This document shows, one piece after another, positions 7,027-8,148 of a stretch of 8,148 bases of DNA. This DNA is from an uncultured Clostridia bacterium (GTDB taxonomy: Bacteria; Bacillota; Clostridia; Saccharofermentanales; Saccharofermentanaceae), in the NCBI GenBank assembly GCA_946405115.1, contig CAMJGB010000083.1:1-8148 (forward strand), written 5' to 3'. The notes beneath the pieces were generated by a model. That model was not told the DNA's origin and did no database searches. It saw only the letters and a list, made by a program, of their open reading frames with translations. Position numbers and translations under genes: made by a program. How positions within the stretch are numbered: the stretch's first letter is position 1; each line of letters starts with the position of its first letter.

Positions 7027-7956
7027 ATGCTATTAGCCTTGGCTCTGATACCCGTCATCGTGCTTCTTATTGTCATCTTCGTGATCGACAAGAAGGAGAA
7101 GGAACCCATCGGTCTTCTTATCGGCCTGTTCTTCGCCGGCGCAGCTACCATAATCACAGCCGTCATCGGTGAAGCTATAGGTGAGCTGATCCTCGGCCTG
7201 TTCATGTACGACTCGGCGATCAAGTCGGTCATACTCTCAATATTTGTCGTAGGTCCTGCTGAGGAGCTCGGCAAGTTCTTCGTCCTGTGGCTCATCACAT
7301 GGAAGAACAAGCACTTCAACTACAGCTACGATGCCATCGTCTATGCAGTCTTCGTCTCATTGGGCTTCGCCTGCTTCGAGAACGTCGGCTACGTCTTCAT
7401 GTACGGTCTCGGCACTGCACTCCTTCGCATGTTCACCGCCGTTCCCGGTCACGCCTGCTACGCGGTATTCATGGGACTTTTCTACAGCAAGGCCAAGAAG
7501 GCTTCTTTGACCCAAGGCAAAAAGGGCTTCGCCGGAAACATGTGGCTTGCGATCCTTATCCCGATCATCACACACGGCATTTACGATGCGATTATCTTGG
7601 GCTCCAGAGAGACGGACTACGATATCATCGCAGGTATCGGAGCCTTGTTCTGGATCGCCTATGTCATCGCGATGTTCGTCGTCTGCATCATCATCATAGT
7701 CAAGGCTTCCAAGAACGACTACTGCATCGTCACCATGCCGAATCAGGTTCAGACGTTCTACAAGCCCGCCGTCTTGGGTTCCTGGAACTGTAGCTGCGGC
7801 ACGGTAAACAACTTGAACTTCTGCTCACAGTGCGGTAAGCCCCGACCGTTAGGAACCACATGGAACTGCCCCAGATGCGGTGTGCTTTGCACCTTCAATT
7901 TCTGCGGCAACTGCGGCTCCCCCAAGCCGCAGCAACCTACACCGGTTCCCCAGTGA
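7027..7956 (+). CDS. PrsW-family glutamic intramembrane protease with two C-terminal zinc ribbons
   Basis: This is a predicted multi-pass membrane protease, 309 residues from the ATG at 7027. The PrsW signature motifs are all present: GPAEELGK (E79, E80, K83), FACFENVGY (E118, N119), AVPGHA (H142) and ITHGIYD (H183, D187). Hydrophobic segments lie at about 1-20, 28-47, 50-60, 64-92, 102-128, 132-153, 172-192 and 199-225. Positively charged loops (21-25, 93-96, 155-167, 226-229) place the C-terminus in the cytoplasm. That tail (about 250-300) holds two zinc ribbons: C255/C257/C266/C269 and C281/C284/C293/C296, followed by a Pro/Gln-rich end. In Bacillus subtilis, PrsW (218 residues) starts degradation of anti-sigma factor RsiW after antimicrobial-peptide stress. 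The substrate here is unknown, and no sigma/anti-sigma pair lies in the window. It is divergent from the pump and probably monocistronic. Confidence 0.9.
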   Translation: MLLALALIPVIVLLIVIFVIDKKEKEPIGLLIGLFFAGAATIITAVIGEAIGELILGLFMYDSAIKSVILSIFVVGPAEELGKFFVLWLITWKNKHFNYSYDAIVYAVFVSLGFACFENVGYVFMYGLGTALLRMFTAVPGHACYAVFMGLFYSKAKKASLTQGKKGFAGNMWLAILIPIITHGIYDAIILGSRETDYDIIAGIGALFWIAYVIAMFVVCIIIIVKASKNDYCIVTMPNQVQTFYKPAVLGSWNCSCGTVNNLNFCSQCGKPRPLGTTWNCPRCGVLCTFNFCGNCGSPKPQQPTPVPQ

Positions 7957-7992
7957 TGATTGAAGTCTAATATATTTATAATATGGACTAAT

Positions 7993-8031
7993 GAATGCGC
8001 CTTTACGATTCTGTAAATTATGGGCGCATTC
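7993..8031. terminator. Hairpin between convergent genes
   Basis: GAATGCGCC pairs perfectly with GGCGCATTC, and inside it TTTAC pairs with GTAAA, forming a two-tier hairpin about 36 bases after the protease stop. The plus-strand tail is CTTTATG, a short T run. It stands between the stop codons of convergent genes and may act in both directions, though neither tail is strongly T-rich. Confidence 0.65.
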
Positions 8032-8051
8032 TTTATGTGGCTTAATCCTGC

Positions 8052-8148
8052 TCAGTCGTCGAGATTCCAGTAGAACCTCTTGATCCTCTTAACCGTCGCA
8101 TTACCGCCGCCGTCGTAGATCAGGACATCAAACTCGCCCCTCTCTGTT
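8052..8148 (-). CDS. C-terminal end of an unidentified protein (runs off right edge)
   Basis: I do not recognise this gene. The last 31 codons of a minus-strand reading frame are visible, ending with TGA at 8054-8052. The peptide contains EFDVLIYDGGGNATVKR and ends RFYWNLDD. The alternation of hydrophobic and polar residues with a D-GGGN turn suggests the end of a beta-sandwich domain such as an Ig-like repeat of a surface protein, but this is a guess from a short stretch. Its support as coding is its open frame, the codon choice resembling the neighbours, and its position just before a terminator-like hairpin. Confidence 0.55.
   Translation of the reverse strand, partial: TERGEFDVLIYDGGGNATVKRIKRFYWNLDD

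Noticed and set aside
7287..7793. Plus-strand open frame of 168 codons rich in Arg, His and Leu
   Set aside because: It is a shadow frame within the PrsW-like gene. Its composition is typical of out-of-frame reading of GC-ending codons, and no motif is seen.

Overview
The window looks like chromosomal DNA of a Gram-positive anaerobe, most likely a member of the Clostridia. The base composition is mixed, with AT-rich gaps between genes. Ribosome binding sites are strong and GGAGG-like. There is an OmpR-type two-component pair with a Firmicutes-style kinase, a large RND pump with no adaptor or outer-membrane gene beside it, and a PrsW-type membrane protease. This assignment comes from gene content only; no 16S rRNA or other marker gene is present.

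Layout. Positions 1-2405 hold a compact three-gene run on the minus strand. It is transcribed in the order tandem cyclic-nucleotide-binding protein (2405-1497), OmpR/PhoB response regulator (1494-814), sensor histidine kinase (817 running off the left edge). The gaps are 2 bases and a 4-base ATGA overlap, so the three are almost certainly one operon. A 134-base gap (2406-2539) carries its promoter candidate and a strong hairpin that ends the next unit. Positions 2540-6861, also minus, encode one RND-family efflux pump split by a -1 frame change near 3401-3409. The pump carries an insertion of about 340 residues, predicted coiled coil, in its first large extracytoplasmic loop. The region 6862-7026 is a divergent promoter region. 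Positions 7027-7956, plus strand, encode a PrsW-family intramembrane protease with two C-terminal zinc ribbons. A hairpin at 7993-8031 separates it from the 3' end of a convergent minus-strand gene (8052-8148) that I cannot identify.

How the parts may work together (inference): the content suggests cell-envelope sensing and defence. A two-component system co-expressed with a cyclic-nucleotide sensor sits beside a large export pump and a protease whose Bacillus relative acts in the antimicrobial-peptide response. No RNA genes, insertion sequences, CRISPR arrays or attachment sites were seen. The most unusual points are the pump's coiled-coil insertion and frame break, the effector-less double cyclic-nucleotide-binding protein in a two-component operon, the glycine next to the kinase's phospho-acceptor histidine, and the zinc-ribbon tail on the protease.
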